The notes under the pieces: model-generated
Database searches by the model: none
Seen by the model: the letters and a program-made list of their open reading frames with translations, nothing else
Told to the model about the DNA's origin: nothing
Shown here: piece by piece, positions 7,469 through 15,091 of the stretch
Layout: each line of letters starts with the position of its first letter
How positions within the stretch are numbered: position 1 is the first letter of the stretch
Translations under genes and position numbers: made by a program
NCBI GenBank assembly: GCA_938038825.1
Contig: CALHST010000272.1
Location: 1-16,868, forward strand
Direction of reading: 5' to 3'
Source of the DNA: an uncultured Paracoccaceae bacterium
GTDB lineage: Bacteria > Pseudomonadota > Alphaproteobacteria > Rhodobacterales > Rhodobacteraceae
DNA length: 16,868 nt

Positions 7469-7966
7469 ATGTTAACCCTTATCCTTATGCGCCATGCCAA
7501 ATCCAGTTGGGATTCGCCAACGCTCTCTGATCATGACCGTCCTTTGAACAATCGCGGTCGCGCATCCGCACAGGCTTTGGGGGATTGGTTACGAAGCAAA
7601 TCCTACGCCCCGGACCAAGCATTGGTCTCCTCCGCCCATAGGACGCAAGAAACCTACACAAGGCTCAACTTAACCTCTGACGTGACGCATACAAAGGATC
7701 TGTATCACGCGGGATCCGACGTGATGCTCTCCGTCCTGAAAACAGCCACTGGGTCCTGTGTGCTTGTGCTGGGGCACAATCCCGGAATTGCCGAGTTCGC
7801 TGAGCGTATCGTTAAAATCCGGCCATCCCATCCACGTTTCATGGATTACCCGACAGGTGCCACGCTGGTGGTGACATTTGGTGCCCCAAATTGGTCTGCG
7901 GTCACTTGGAACAGCGGAACGCCCATCGACTTTGTTGTGCCACGCACGTTGATATCCGACACCTGA
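7469..7966 (+). CDS. sixA: SixA-type histidine phosphatase
   Basis: This 165-residue protein of the histidine phosphatase superfamily resembles SixA, which removes phosphate from phosphohistidine residues in signalling or phosphotransfer proteins. The RHG-type motif is LMRHAKSSW (R8, catalytic H9). The phosphate-pocket arginine is R58 in SSAHRTQET, and the second histidine is H103 in LGHNPGI. Length matches the short SixA class. The ATG at 7469 is chosen because AAGGA (7457-7461) lies 7 nt upstream and the family begins with this stretch; an upstream TTG at 7451 lies inside the previous gene. It is 10 nt downstream of the Fe-S gene and is the last + strand gene before the convergent terminator. 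The physiological target is unknown, and the family also includes phosphatases acting on small molecules. Confidence 0.88.
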   Translation: MLTLILMRHAKSSWDSPTLSDHDRPLNNRGRASAQALGDWLRSKSYAPDQALVSSAHRTQETYTRLNLTSDVTHTKDLYHAGSDVMLSVLKTATGSCVLVLGHNPGIAEFAERIVKIRPSHPRFMDYPTGATLVVTFGAPNWSAVTWNSGTPIDFVVPRTLISDT

Positions 7967-7972
7967 ATGCAA

Positions 7973-8000
7973 AACGGGCAGACGTTTCCGCCTGCCCGTT
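7973..8000 (-). terminator. Terminator at the convergent sixA / aapP junction
   Basis: AACGGGCAG (7973-7981) pairs perfectly with CTGCCCGTT (7992-8000). Two more pairs form after one mismatch, closing a TTTC loop. On the - strand the stem runs directly into TTTTGC, a short U-tract, 22 nt after the aapP stop. On the + strand it lies 6 nt after the sixA stop but has only CTAATT behind it. It therefore probably ends the aap transcript and may work less well for sixA. Confidence 0.75.
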
Positions 8001-8021
8001 CTAATTCAACTTTGGAACCGC

Positions 8022-8789
8022 TTAGTGCCCCAGAATTTGGCTTAGGAACAATTGCGTCCTCGGCGACTGTGGGTTGTTAAAGAACGCTTCAGGTTCGTTC
8101 TGCTCCACGATTTGGCCTTCATCCATAAAGATAACGCGGTTCGCGACTTGCCGCGCAAATCCCATTTCGTGCGTGACGCACAACATGGTCATGCCTTCTT
8201 CCGCCAGCTCGATCATCGTGTCGAGCACCTCTTTGATCATCTCAGGATCAAGCGCCGATGTCGGTTCATCAAACAACATGATCCGAGGCTTCATGCACAA
8301 AGACCGTGCAATCGCCACGCGTTGTTGCTGACCACCTGAAAGCTGACCGGGATACTTGTTCGCCTGATCCGGGATCTTCACCTTTTCAAGGAAATGCATC
8401 GCGATTTCTTCGGCTTCCTTCTTGGGTGTTTTACGCACCCAAATCGGAGCCAACGTACAGTTTTCAAGGATCGTCAGATGCGGGAACAAGTTGAAGTGTT
8501 GGAAACACATGCCAACTTCCGACCGGATCTTGTCGATGTTTTTCAAATCGGACGACAGCAAGGTGCCATCTACTTCGATCGAGCCCTTCTGATGCTCTTC
8601 CAGGGCGTTGATACACCGGATCAGCGTGGACTTACCGGACCCCGACGGGCCACAGATAACAATCCGCTCGCCCCGGTTCACCGTCAGGTTGATGTCACGC
8701 AGAACGTGGAACGATCCGTACCACTTGTTCATGTTGTTGATCGTAACCGCGACTTCGTCGGATACTTGCATAGTTGCAGCTTCAGCCAT
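8022..8789 (-). CDS. aapP: General L-amino acid ABC transporter, ATP-binding protein AapP
   Basis: This is the cytoplasmic ATPase that powers the Aap uptake system for a wide range of L-amino acids. The 255-residue product has all ABC motifs: Walker A GPSGSGKST (47-55), Q-loop Q97, signature LSGGQ (150-154), Walker B MLFDEP (171-176 with E175) and H-loop H207. The family assignment to polar amino-acid importers is further supported by KWYGSFHVLRDI near the N-terminus and the adjoining permeases. Its ribosome site GGAGG (8802-8798) starts at the aapM stop codon, giving TAAGGAGG 8 nt before the ATG, which suggests efficient re-initiation after aapM. It is the last gene of the aap operon and ends 22 nt before the terminator. 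Confidence 0.97.
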   Translation of the reverse strand: MAEAATMQVSDEVAVTINNMNKWYGSFHVLRDINLTVNRGERIVICGPSGSGKSTLIRCINALEEHQKGSIEVDGTLLSSDLKNIDKIRSEVGMCFQHFNLFPHLTILENCTLAPIWVRKTPKKEAEEIAMHFLEKVKIPDQANKYPGQLSGGQQQRVAIARSLCMKPRIMLFDEPTSALDPEMIKEVLDTMIELAEEGMTMLCVTHEMGFARQVANRVIFMDEGQIVEQNEPEAFFNNPQSPRTQLFLSQILGH

Positions 8790-8802
8790 TGGTTAGGCCT
8801 CC

Positions 8803-10095
8803 TTATCGATGGTCAGTCGCAAGACGGCGTTCCAGCCACTGCGAGTATTGTGAAATGCCGTAGCACACGACGAAGAAGATGATGCAGGCGAACAGGAAGA
8901 GTTCCCAGTAGACCCCGTTCCATTCTGCGGCGCCCCCAAGGATCGGACCCCGGATCATGCCAAGGATGTCGAACATCGAAATCACCGACACAAGTGTGGT
9001 GTCTTTGAACAGCCCCACCGCCACGTTCACGATGCCCGGGATCGAGATTTTCAACGCTTGCGGTAAGATGATCAGACGCATTGCCTGAGGGTAATCCAAG
9101 CCCAGCGAATCCGCGGCTTCGTATTGCCCTTTTGGCAAGGCGGCAAGACCACCCCGGATCACCTCGGCAATATAAGCTGCCGAGAACATGGTGATCATGA
9201 TCACCACGCGCAGAAACAAGTCCGTCGTTGTTCCCGGAGGAAACATATACGCCAGCATAACCGATGCCACGAACAACAGAGTGATCAACGGAACACCCCG
9301 TACAAATTCAATGAAGACCACACAGATCCACTTGATCAACGGCATGTCAGATTGACGCCCAAGCGCCAAAGCAATCCCCAAAGGAATGGACAATGACACA
9401 CAAACCACACCCAACATGAGGTTGAGCATATACCCACCCATGTCGCGGGACGGCACTGCCTGCAGCATCGCGTTTTCATTGGCTGTGTCCGGGGTCATGA
9501 AACCGCCGATAATCCACACGACGAGCGCCGCAAGGATCGCGCCAAAGAACCCAATCGCAAAGTTGCTGGCCACAAAGCGTGTATAAACAAAACCACCAGC
9601 GACGACGCCAAGCAAAGCGATAATCGGCGTCATGATCGTACCACCCCAGATTAACCAATAGGCCAAGAAGGGGAAGATCGCTGTAAAGATCAGCATTTTG
9701 CGTGGCAGGTCAAAGAACAGCACGGGCGCAATCGCAACCAGCATCAACACAAAGGTCAAATTCGGGCGCCAGTAAGCGTCTGGTGGGTACTTGAACCCAT
9801 AGATCAGTTGATGCCACCGTTCCGTCAAAACCGAGAAGCACGCGCCTCGGGTCCCATCCAGAACCTCACGACATTCCGTCAGGCTGCTGGTGTTCCAGAC
9901 CCCGTTAAAGATCCATGGCATCGACCCACTGAGGATCACATAGATCACATAAAGTGCAACAAGGGTCAGCGCACCGTTCGCCGGTGTGGCAAACAAGTTC
10001 TCACGCAGCCATTTTACGATGCCCTGCTCGCCAATCGGCGGTGCCATGGGCGGCAGCGTTTCCGTGCGTACAAAGGAGACTTCGGTATTCGCCAT
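8803..10095 (-). CDS. aapM: General L-amino acid ABC transporter, permease AapM
   Basis: This is one of the two inner-membrane channel subunits of the Aap amino-acid importer. The 430-residue product is long for the HEAA permease family, as is usual for AapM, because of an N-terminal extension with several extra hydrophobic segments before the permease domain (about residues 220-420). The EAA loop that contacts AapP is seen as EAADSLGLDYPQAMRL followed by ILPQA. The start ATG at 10095 is preceded by GGAGCG in the end of aapQ, and the two genes are separated by 2 nt, so translation is probably coupled. The partner subunit is AapQ. Confidence 0.96.
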   Translation of the reverse strand: MANTEVSFVRTETLPPMAPPIGEQGIVKWLRENLFATPANGALTLVALYVIYVILSGSMPWIFNGVWNTSSLTECREVLDGTRGACFSVLTERWHQLIYGFKYPPDAYWRPNLTFVLMLVAIAPVLFFDLPRKMLIFTAIFPFLAYWLIWGGTIMTPIIALLGVVAGGFVYTRFVASNFAIGFFGAILAALVVWIIGGFMTPDTANENAMLQAVPSRDMGGYMLNLMLGVVCVSLSIPLGIALALGRQSDMPLIKWICVVFIEFVRGVPLITLLFVASVMLAYMFPPGTTTDLFLRVVIMITMFSAAYIAEVIRGGLAALPKGQYEAADSLGLDYPQAMRLIILPQALKISIPGIVNVAVGLFKDTTLVSVISMFDILGMIRGPILGGAAEWNGVYWELFLFACIIFFVVCYGISQYSQWLERRLATDHR

Positions 10096-10097
10096 GA

Positions 10098-11330
10098 TCA
10101 GCGCTCCTTCAGCTTAATTGAGGCATTGTAGACGTTCATGAATGCCGAGATCAGCAACGATGCGGTGAGATAGAACAGCATCAGCAGCAGAACGCATTCA
10201 ATCGCCCGGCCTGTTTGGTTCAAGGTAATCCCGCCAAGCGTCGCAGTAATGTCAGCATAGCCAACCGCAATCGCGAGCGAAGAATTCTTGGTGATGTTGA
10301 GGTATTGCGAGATGAGCGGCGGAATAATGACCCGCAACGCTTGAGGCAGTACCACAAGGTTCATAATGCGGCCCGGACGTAACCCAAGCGCGCCTGCAGC
10401 TTCTGTCTGACCCTTGGACACAGCTTGAATACCGGCCCGAACATTCTCGGCAATGAAAGCCCCGGTGTAGATCGACAAGGCAAACCACAAGGCAATCAAC
10501 GGCCCACCAATCTTGATACCACCGGTGAAGTTAAACCCTTTCAGCGCCGGAATGTCCCATGTCAGGCCCATGACCGTCAGCAAGATCGCAACGGGTAACA
10601 ACCAAACGCCCAAAATCATGTACCAGGTCGTTGGACGATCGCCGGTAGCCTCTTGGATCTTGGTTGCCCACGTTCCAATGGCACGGGCCCCAAAGAATGA
10701 CCCTACAAGCACTGCGATAACCAAAAGCCAATTCATCCCCACAGACGCAAAGAATGGATTGCTGAACCCCGGCCCGGGAATGTATACGCCCCGATTGGTA
10801 AACGCGAACAGATCGAACAGCATAGATGACGTTGCTGCATCCCCGCGGAATGCGCGCGGCGTCGGCATGACATTCGTCATGATGGTGAAAATAATGATGA
10901 TCCAGATCAGAACCGGAATATTGCGGAAGATCTCAACATAAAACGCCATCAGTTTGGAGACGAGCCAGTTGTTCGAAAGGCGCAGAACCCCGGCGATCAC
11001 GCCAAAAATCGTCGCCGTGATACAAGCAAGAACTGCAACAAGTAGGGTATTCAAGATCCCAACAAGAGCAGCGCGGGCATGTGTCGATTGGCTGGTATAC
11101 TCAACCAATCGTTGGTTGATGTCGTAGCCGGACGGGTCTTGCAAGAAACTGAACCCCAACGATAGGCCTTGCGCCTGCAGGTTAGTGGAAATGTTTCGGT
11201 AAAGATATGCCAAGCACAACGCTAAAACGAGCGCGGTGATGGCTTGAAGTGTTAGCGATCGATAGCGCGTATCGCTTAACAACATAGAAAGGCGGAAAGG
11301 CCCTTCAGGAGGGTCAGACAAAATGGCCAT
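10098..11330 (-). CDS. aapQ: General L-amino acid ABC transporter, permease AapQ
   Basis: This is the second channel subunit of the Aap importer, pairing with AapM in the inner membrane. It has 410 residues and many hydrophobic segments, the first at about 27-48. The permease domain carries the EAA loop near the C-terminus (EAAGALGLRPGRIMNLVVLPQA), the contact point for the ATPase. The ATG at 11330 has AGGGA a few nt upstream, which supports this start. The gene is separated from aapJ by 114 nt containing a strong terminator hairpin, so its expression probably depends on read-through from aapJ or on a weak local promoter that I could not define. Confidence 0.96.
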   Translation of the reverse strand: MAILSDPPEGPFRLSMLLSDTRYRSLTLQAITALVLALCLAYLYRNISTNLQAQGLSLGFSFLQDPSGYDINQRLVEYTSQSTHARAALVGILNTLLVAVLACITATIFGVIAGVLRLSNNWLVSKLMAFYVEIFRNIPVLIWIIIIFTIMTNVMPTPRAFRGDAATSSMLFDLFAFTNRGVYIPGPGFSNPFFASVGMNWLLVIAVLVGSFFGARAIGTWATKIQEATGDRPTTWYMILGVWLLPVAILLTVMGLTWDIPALKGFNFTGGIKIGGPLIALWFALSIYTGAFIAENVRAGIQAVSKGQTEAAGALGLRPGRIMNLVVLPQALRVIIPPLISQYLNITKNSSLAIAVGYADITATLGGITLNQTGRAIECVLLLMLFYLTASLLISAFMNVYNASIKLKER

Positions 11331-11344
11331 GGATGTTCCCTGTG

Positions 11345-11381
11345 GTTGGCGCGGAGCCTCCCTGACCTCTGCTAGGCCAAC
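11345..11381 (-). repeat. Inverted repeat in the aapQ leader
   Basis: GTTGGC at 11345-11350 is complementary to GCCAAC at 11376-11381, with 25 nt between them that can form a small inner GCCT/AGGC stem. It lies 15-51 nt upstream of the aapQ start and downstream of the aapJ terminator. It could form a 5' stem-loop on a processed aapQMP message, but six pairs with a large loop is modest support. Confidence 0.3.
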
Positions 11382-11401
11382 ACCCGCGTCCTTATATGCA
11401 G

Positions 11402-11433
11402 AAAGAAAAAGGGCGCGCGTTAGACGCGCGCCC
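11402..11433 (-). terminator. Intrinsic terminator between aapJ and aapQ
   Basis: Ten bases at 11424-11433 pair perfectly with 11411-11420, leaving a 3-nt centre. The helix is almost pure GC. On the - strand it is followed by TTTTTCTTTC (11410-11401). It begins 11 nt after the aapJ stop. This is a strong intrinsic terminator inside an operon, and would leave much more aapJ message than aapQMP message. The hairpin would also protect the 3' end of the aapJ RNA. Confidence 0.85.
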
Positions 11434-11444
11434 CAAATCAGGAT

Positions 11445-12461
11445 TTAGCGGAATGGAGGGCTGTAAAGCAGGCCGCCATCTGTCCACTGTGCGTTCAAGC
11501 CGCGCGCCAGACCGATTGGTGTCGCTTCGCCGATGTTCTTTTCGAACACCTCCGCGTAGTTGCCTTCAACTGCCAGAGCACGTGCCGCCCAGTCAGCGTC
11601 CAGACCCAGCATCTCGCCCAAAGTACCTTCGGTACCCAACAGACGTGCAATTTCTGGATTATTTGTGCTGGCTTTCATTTCCGCCATATTCGCGGATGTC
11701 ACGCCCAGCTCTTCTGCTGTTACCAACGCGTTCAGAGTCCAGCGCACAATGTCGCCCCACTCGTTGTCGCCGTGACGCACCAATGGGCCGAGTGGCTCTT
11801 TGGATACGATTTCTGGCAGAACTGTGTGATCACCAGGGTTTTCGAACGTCGCACGTGTCGCAGCCAAACCGGATGCGTCAGTCGTGTAAACGTCACATGC
11901 GCCCGCGAGATACTGCTGCTGTGCTTCAGCGTTTGTCTCGATTGGCACGGGCTCATAGCTGATGTTGTTGGAACGGAAGAAGTCCGCCAAGTTCAACTCA
12001 GTTGTAGTACCCGTTTGGATGCAGACAGTCGCGCCGTCCAGATCTTTTGCGGAAGAAACGCCCAATTCCTTGGGAACCATGAAGCCTTGGCCATCATAGT
12101 AGTTCACACCAACAAATTCGAACTTCAGGTCAACATCGCGGCTGAATGTCCATGTTGTGTTACGTGCCAACATGTCGATTTCACCAGAAGCCAACGCGGT
12201 GAAGCGTGTTTTGCCGGTTGTTGGAACGAATTCAACGGCTGTTGCATCGCCCAAAACCGCAGCAGCAACTGCGCGGCACATGGTGACGTCAAAGCCTTTC
12301 CATTCGCCATTTGCGTCTGGCGCAGCAAAGCCCACCAAACCCGTCGTCACGCCGCAATTTAGCTTGCCGCGTGCTTTAACGTCATCAAGTGTGCCTGCAG
12401 CCGCAGCACCGGCCGACAGGCCAGCCACGGTCAACGCGCCCAAAATAACAGATTTCTTCAT
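11445..12461 (-). CDS. aapJ: General L-amino acid ABC transporter, periplasmic binding protein AapJ
   Basis: AapJ binds amino acids in the periplasm and delivers them to AapQM. The 338-residue precursor begins with a signal peptide (MKKSVILGALTVAGLSAG, cleavage likely near residues 20-23 after the AAAA stretch), followed by a family 3 solute-binding domain starting at TLDDVKARGKLNCGV. The domain contains the family signature region WKGFDVTMCRAVAAAV. Four cysteines are visible, two near the N-terminus of the mature protein and two further in, which may form disulphides. The ATG at 12461 has a purine-rich AGGAAGAGG upstream. It is the first gene of the aap operon and is followed by a terminator, consistent with a high binding-protein to permease ratio. 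Confidence 0.97.
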   Translation of the reverse strand: MKKSVILGALTVAGLSAGAAAAGTLDDVKARGKLNCGVTTGLVGFAAPDANGEWKGFDVTMCRAVAAAVLGDATAVEFVPTTGKTRFTALASGEIDMLARNTTWTFSRDVDLKFEFVGVNYYDGQGFMVPKELGVSSAKDLDGATVCIQTGTTTELNLADFFRSNNISYEPVPIETNAEAQQQYLAGACDVYTTDASGLAATRATFENPGDHTVLPEIVSKEPLGPLVRHGDNEWGDIVRWTLNALVTAEELGVTSANMAEMKASTNNPEIARLLGTEGTLGEMLGLDADWAARALAVEGNYAEVFEKNIGEATPIGLARGLNAQWTDGGLLYSPPFR

Positions 12462-12493
12462 ATTTACCTCTTCCTGATTTCCCCGCCCTGAGT

Positions 12494-12525
12494 GGTCTAG
12501 GCGGCTCTACCGGCCACGTTAGACC
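12494..12525 (-). promoter_or_regulatory. Two-part hairpin in the aapJ 5' leader
   Basis: GGTCTA (12525-12520 on the - strand) pairs with TAGACC (12499-12494). Above a small AC/C internal loop, GTGGC (12517-12513) pairs with GCCGC (12505-12501, one G-U pair), closing a 7-nt loop CGGTAGA. It ends 32 nt before the aapJ ATG and leaves the ribosome site free. There is no U-tract, so it is not a terminator. It may stabilise the message or bind a regulator; no known riboswitch is recognised. Confidence 0.5.
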
Positions 12526-12566
12526 GAAGGCGATACAATCACCGGTCCCTGCCGGCGAGTGGGAAG

Positions 12567-12607
12567 AGTTTGTGCTATTTAATGCCGCGAGGTCAAGAAA
12601 AAGACCT
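12567..12607 (-). promoter_or_regulatory. Candidate aapJ promoter with overlapping dyad
   Basis: On the - strand TTGACC (12596-12591) is a good -35 match. With an 18-nt spacer, CAAACT (12572-12567) is a weak -10, a common situation in alphaproteobacteria where the -10 is poorly conserved. A dyad, AGGTC (12590-12594) and GACCT (12603-12607) with 8 nt between, covers the -35 and could be an operator. Transcription would start about 100 nt before aapJ. This is prediction only. Confidence 0.35.
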
Positions 12608-12640
12608 GACCCAAAGGAAATTTCTTATCTTTTTTGGCAG

Positions 12641-12659
12641 GTTTAGCTGAATGTTTAGC
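12641..12659. repeat. Direct repeat of GTTTAGC upstream of aapJ
   Basis: GTTTAGC occurs at 12641-12647 and 12653-12659, a 12-nt period, 45-60 nt upstream of the candidate aapJ -35 and directly after the ATP12 gene end. Spaced direct repeats of this kind can be activator sites, but a 7-mer pair is weak evidence and the period is not a clean helical turn. Confidence 0.25.
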
Positions 12660-12666
12660 AATTGCC

Positions 12667-13374
12667 CTAACGGCACAGTTGCCAAAACCGATTCGCGTGG
12701 ATAAACGAAGCCCGTTTTGCACTCAGCATTTCAAGTGCTTCTTCGTCTTTTCCCCACGTTTCGAACTGAAAGACCTCGTCTATCGAGGCCGCATCCCATA
12801 ATTCGTCAATGGGACGTGATTCTGTCATTGCGGCCATCCCGATCACCCAAGACCCAGACATTGAGACCAGATCGTGAAACGCGGTCAGTGCAAATGGATC
12901 AAACGTGTGGGTTTCCGCCGCAATCCGCCTTAGGCTGTCTTCCGGTTGGGCAATGGGCATAATTCCCGTTTGCACGACAAAATGGAGTTGCAATGCGTCT
13001 TGCGCCCATGCCAGCAAACTGTCCCATGCTTTTGCCTGACGCGCGACCAATGCGTCCGGCGACTCAGCCCGATAACACAAAAGATCACTTCCGCCGTATT
13101 CAGCAACAAGATCGGCAACAGCGCTTTTTTGCGGGGTTACTTTGTCCAAGGCAGAGTTGGCCAGCCGCGTGAATGGCATTGTGTCTGGATTCACAACCTT
13201 TTCTTGCGCATCCCATTCTTCAGCCAAGGTATCTGCCAAAGATTTCGTTGGCACAATCAATGTCTGCTTGGCCGGGGTTTTGACCGCACGGCCATCCAAC
13301 AGAACTTGGTATCCGCCACCTGCCTCCGCAGTAGTCGCTGACGTCCAAAATCGTTTCGGTGCCCAGTCACTCAC
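12667..13374 (-). CDS. ATP12-family F1-ATPase assembly chaperone
   Basis: ATP12 proteins help assemble the F1 part of ATP synthase by holding the alpha subunit before it joins beta. They occur in alphaproteobacteria and mitochondria. The 235-residue product shows the typical opening KRFWTSA, GYQVLLDGRAVKTPAK, the EEWDAQEK region and the later SGSWVIGMA and ELWDAASIDE segments. The chosen GTG start (13374) overlaps the TAG of the preceding HAD gene by one base and has GGAG 8 nt upstream. A longer in-frame reading from 13473 lies inside that HAD gene and has no family match. It is the last gene of the rarA-crcB-rluC-HAD operon; the next 205 nt contain the aapJ control region. Confidence 0.92.
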   Translation of the reverse strand: MSDWAPKRFWTSATTAEAGGGYQVLLDGRAVKTPAKQTLIVPTKSLADTLAEEWDAQEKVVNPDTMPFTRLANSALDKVTPQKSAVADLVAEYGGSDLLCYRAESPDALVARQAKAWDSLLAWAQDALQLHFVVQTGIMPIAQPEDSLRRIAAETHTFDPFALTAFHDLVSMSGSWVIGMAAMTESRPIDELWDAASIDEVFQFETWGKDEEALEMLSAKRASFIHANRFWQLCR

Positions 13375-14045
13375 TACGTCTTCTCCATAATTGCAGCAAC
13401 AGCTTGAGGCACGTCCGCAAATGTCTCTACCACGTGGTCCGCATCCAACTGATCCGCTGCGTGATACCCCCAACTGACCCCAAGCGCACCAACGCCAGCA
13501 GCACGCGCCATGGTCATATCAAAGCTGGTATCCCCTACCATCACAGCCGCCTCGGGCGCGATGCCTGTGTCCGAAAGACAGGTTAAAATCATGGATGGAT
13601 GTGGCTTTGACGGATGATTGTCAGCGCATTGATGCGTGACAAACAGTGAACGCAAATCATGGGCGTCTAGCAGCATGTCCAGCCCGCGACGCGATTTGCC
13701 AGTGGCAATGCCCAGCAACAACGTGTCGTCCCGATGCAACGCTTCCAATGCCGCCCGCGCACCGGGGTAAAGCGGGCTGCCTTCCCCATTGGCTGCTCGC
13801 GACCGACGCGCTGCGTATTCCGCTTTGTACCCTTGTACAACCGCGTTTCGCGTCGTTTCAGAATGATCTGGGATCAATCGCACCATAAATTCAGGAAGCG
13901 ACAAACCAACCGCGTCCAAAATTGCGTCACGGCTGGGTTGTGCAAGACCCTCCTGTGCGAACGCCACCTGCATCCCCCCGACGATGTCCGCTTGGCTGTC
14001 CACCAAAGTTCCATCGACGTCGAAAATGACCAGTCGCAACGTCAT
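13374..14045 (-). CDS. HAD superfamily phosphatase (phosphoglycolate phosphatase-like)
   Basis: This 223-residue cytoplasmic hydrolase is of HAD subfamily IA. Motif I is FDVDGTLVD with nucleophile D9 and acid D11. A helical cap covers about residues 15-90. Motif II is the T of ATGKS (T115), motif III is K147 in SKPHP, and motif IV is GDTSFDM with D172 and D176. All catalytic positions are present. Family members closest in layout dephosphorylate 2-phosphoglycolate or other small sugar phosphates, but the substrate is not predictable. Its ATG overlaps the stop of the RluC-like gene (ATGA), and its stop overlaps the ATP12 start, so translation is coupled on both sides. This order is common in Rhodobacterales. 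Confidence 0.93.
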   Translation of the reverse strand: MTLRLVIFDVDGTLVDSQADIVGGMQVAFAQEGLAQPSRDAILDAVGLSLPEFMVRLIPDHSETTRNAVVQGYKAEYAARRSRAANGEGSPLYPGARAALEALHRDDTLLLGIATGKSRRGLDMLLDAHDLRSLFVTHQCADNHPSKPHPSMILTCLSDTGIAPEAAVMVGDTSFDMTMARAAGVGALGVSWGYHAADQLDADHVVETFADVPQAVAAIMEKT

Positions 14046-15091
14046 CTCAATGTCTCGAACGGGTCTTCATCGGCATAGGATTCCTCCCACCCCAAATTTT
14101 CCCAGCTATGGGCCATGTGTTCGGACAAGGGGGCGTGAATGACAACAGGTTTTCCCGTGACAGGATGTGAAAATCCAATGGTGCGGGCATGAAGATGCAA
14201 TTTCTTGGAAATGATGCCGCCCAATTGCGCGCCCCATCCGTCGCCCAGGTTTTCTTGACCTGATCCGCCGTATTTTCCGTCGCCAATAATGGGATGCCCA
14301 ATCTCGGACATGTGCGCACGCAATTGATGGGTACGCCCAGTCACAGGTTCTAACGCAACCCAAGCCGCGCGCGATGCCACACGGTAAAGCGTCGCGTATA
14401 GGCTGTGCGCCCGCTTTGCACCGGGCGTAGAATCGATGTCGCGAGGATGCACCGCACGCATCTTTTCATTTTCACCGCTTTTGCCATGCCCCGGAGCTTT
14501 GACCAAAGCATACTTGATCTCTCCCAAATACGGGGTCGGCACCCCAGCCACGAGCGCCCAATAGATTTTGCGTGTCTTGCGATTGCGGATTTCACCGGTC
14601 AGGTTTCGTGCCGCTGCTTGCGTGCGTGCCAAAAGCAGTACGCCCGACGTGTCTTTATCCAGCCGATGCACCAGACGCGGTTTCTCATCAAATCCGAACC
14701 GCAACGCTTCGCTTAATCCATCCACATGACGAACCTGACCAGAGCCGCCCTGCACCGGAAGTCCCGGCGGCTTGTTGATCGCAATGACATGATCGTCCCG
14801 GTAAATCACGCAGGATTGGATCATCTCGATGTCTTCATCGCTCACACTCGCCGTGGGCTTGGGTGGTTGATACGGCGCATCCCCTTCCGGCAAGGGTGGG
14901 ATGCGCACTTTTTGGCCATCCTCAACCCGCGACGAGGCTTTGACCCGGCCCCCATCCACACGACATTCACCTTTGCGACACATCTTTTCGATGCGGCCCT
15001 GGCTGAGCTGTGGAAACCGTCGTTTAAGCCACCGATCAAGGCGTTGATCGCCCTCACCTTCGGGAATTTCAATGACCTGTACTCCGCTCAT
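14042..15091 (-). CDS. RluC/RluD-type 23S rRNA pseudouridine synthase
   Basis: This 349-residue enzyme of the RluA family isomerises uridines to pseudouridine in RNA, probably in large-subunit rRNA. An S4 RNA-binding domain occupies about residues 15-75 (RLDRWLKRRFPQ, then RKGECRVDGGRVK). The catalytic domain follows, with HRLDKDTSG at 142-150 and catalytic aspartate D145. The substrate-binding region GRTHQLRAHMSEIGHPIIGD is seen near the C-terminus. The family layout with S4 domain fits RluC or RluD rather than RluA; which of the two cannot be fixed here. The ATG at 15091 overlaps the crcB stop (ATGA), which is preferred to the ORF start eight codons upstream. Confidence 0.93.
   Translation of the reverse strand: MSGVQVIEIPEGEGDQRLDRWLKRRFPQLSQGRIEKMCRKGECRVDGGRVKASSRVEDGQKVRIPPLPEGDAPYQPPKPTASVSDEDIEMIQSCVIYRDDHVIAINKPPGLPVQGGSGQVRHVDGLSEALRFGFDEKPRLVHRLDKDTSGVLLLARTQAAARNLTGEIRNRKTRKIYWALVAGVPTPYLGEIKYALVKAPGHGKSGENEKMRAVHPRDIDSTPGAKRAHSLYATLYRVASRAAWVALEPVTGRTHQLRAHMSEIGHPIIGDGKYGGSGQENLGDGWGAQLGGIISKKLHLHARTIGFSHPVTGKPVVIHAPLSEHMAHSWENLGWEESYADEDPFETLR

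Noticed and set aside
12633..12650. Sigma-54-like promoter before aapJ
   Set aside because: The GG and GC elements are spaced 8 nt apart rather than the required 10.
13375..13473. N-terminal extension of the ATP12 protein from 13473
   Set aside because: It lies wholly inside the HAD gene in another frame. A GTG with GGAG upstream, overlapping the HAD stop, gives the expected family start.
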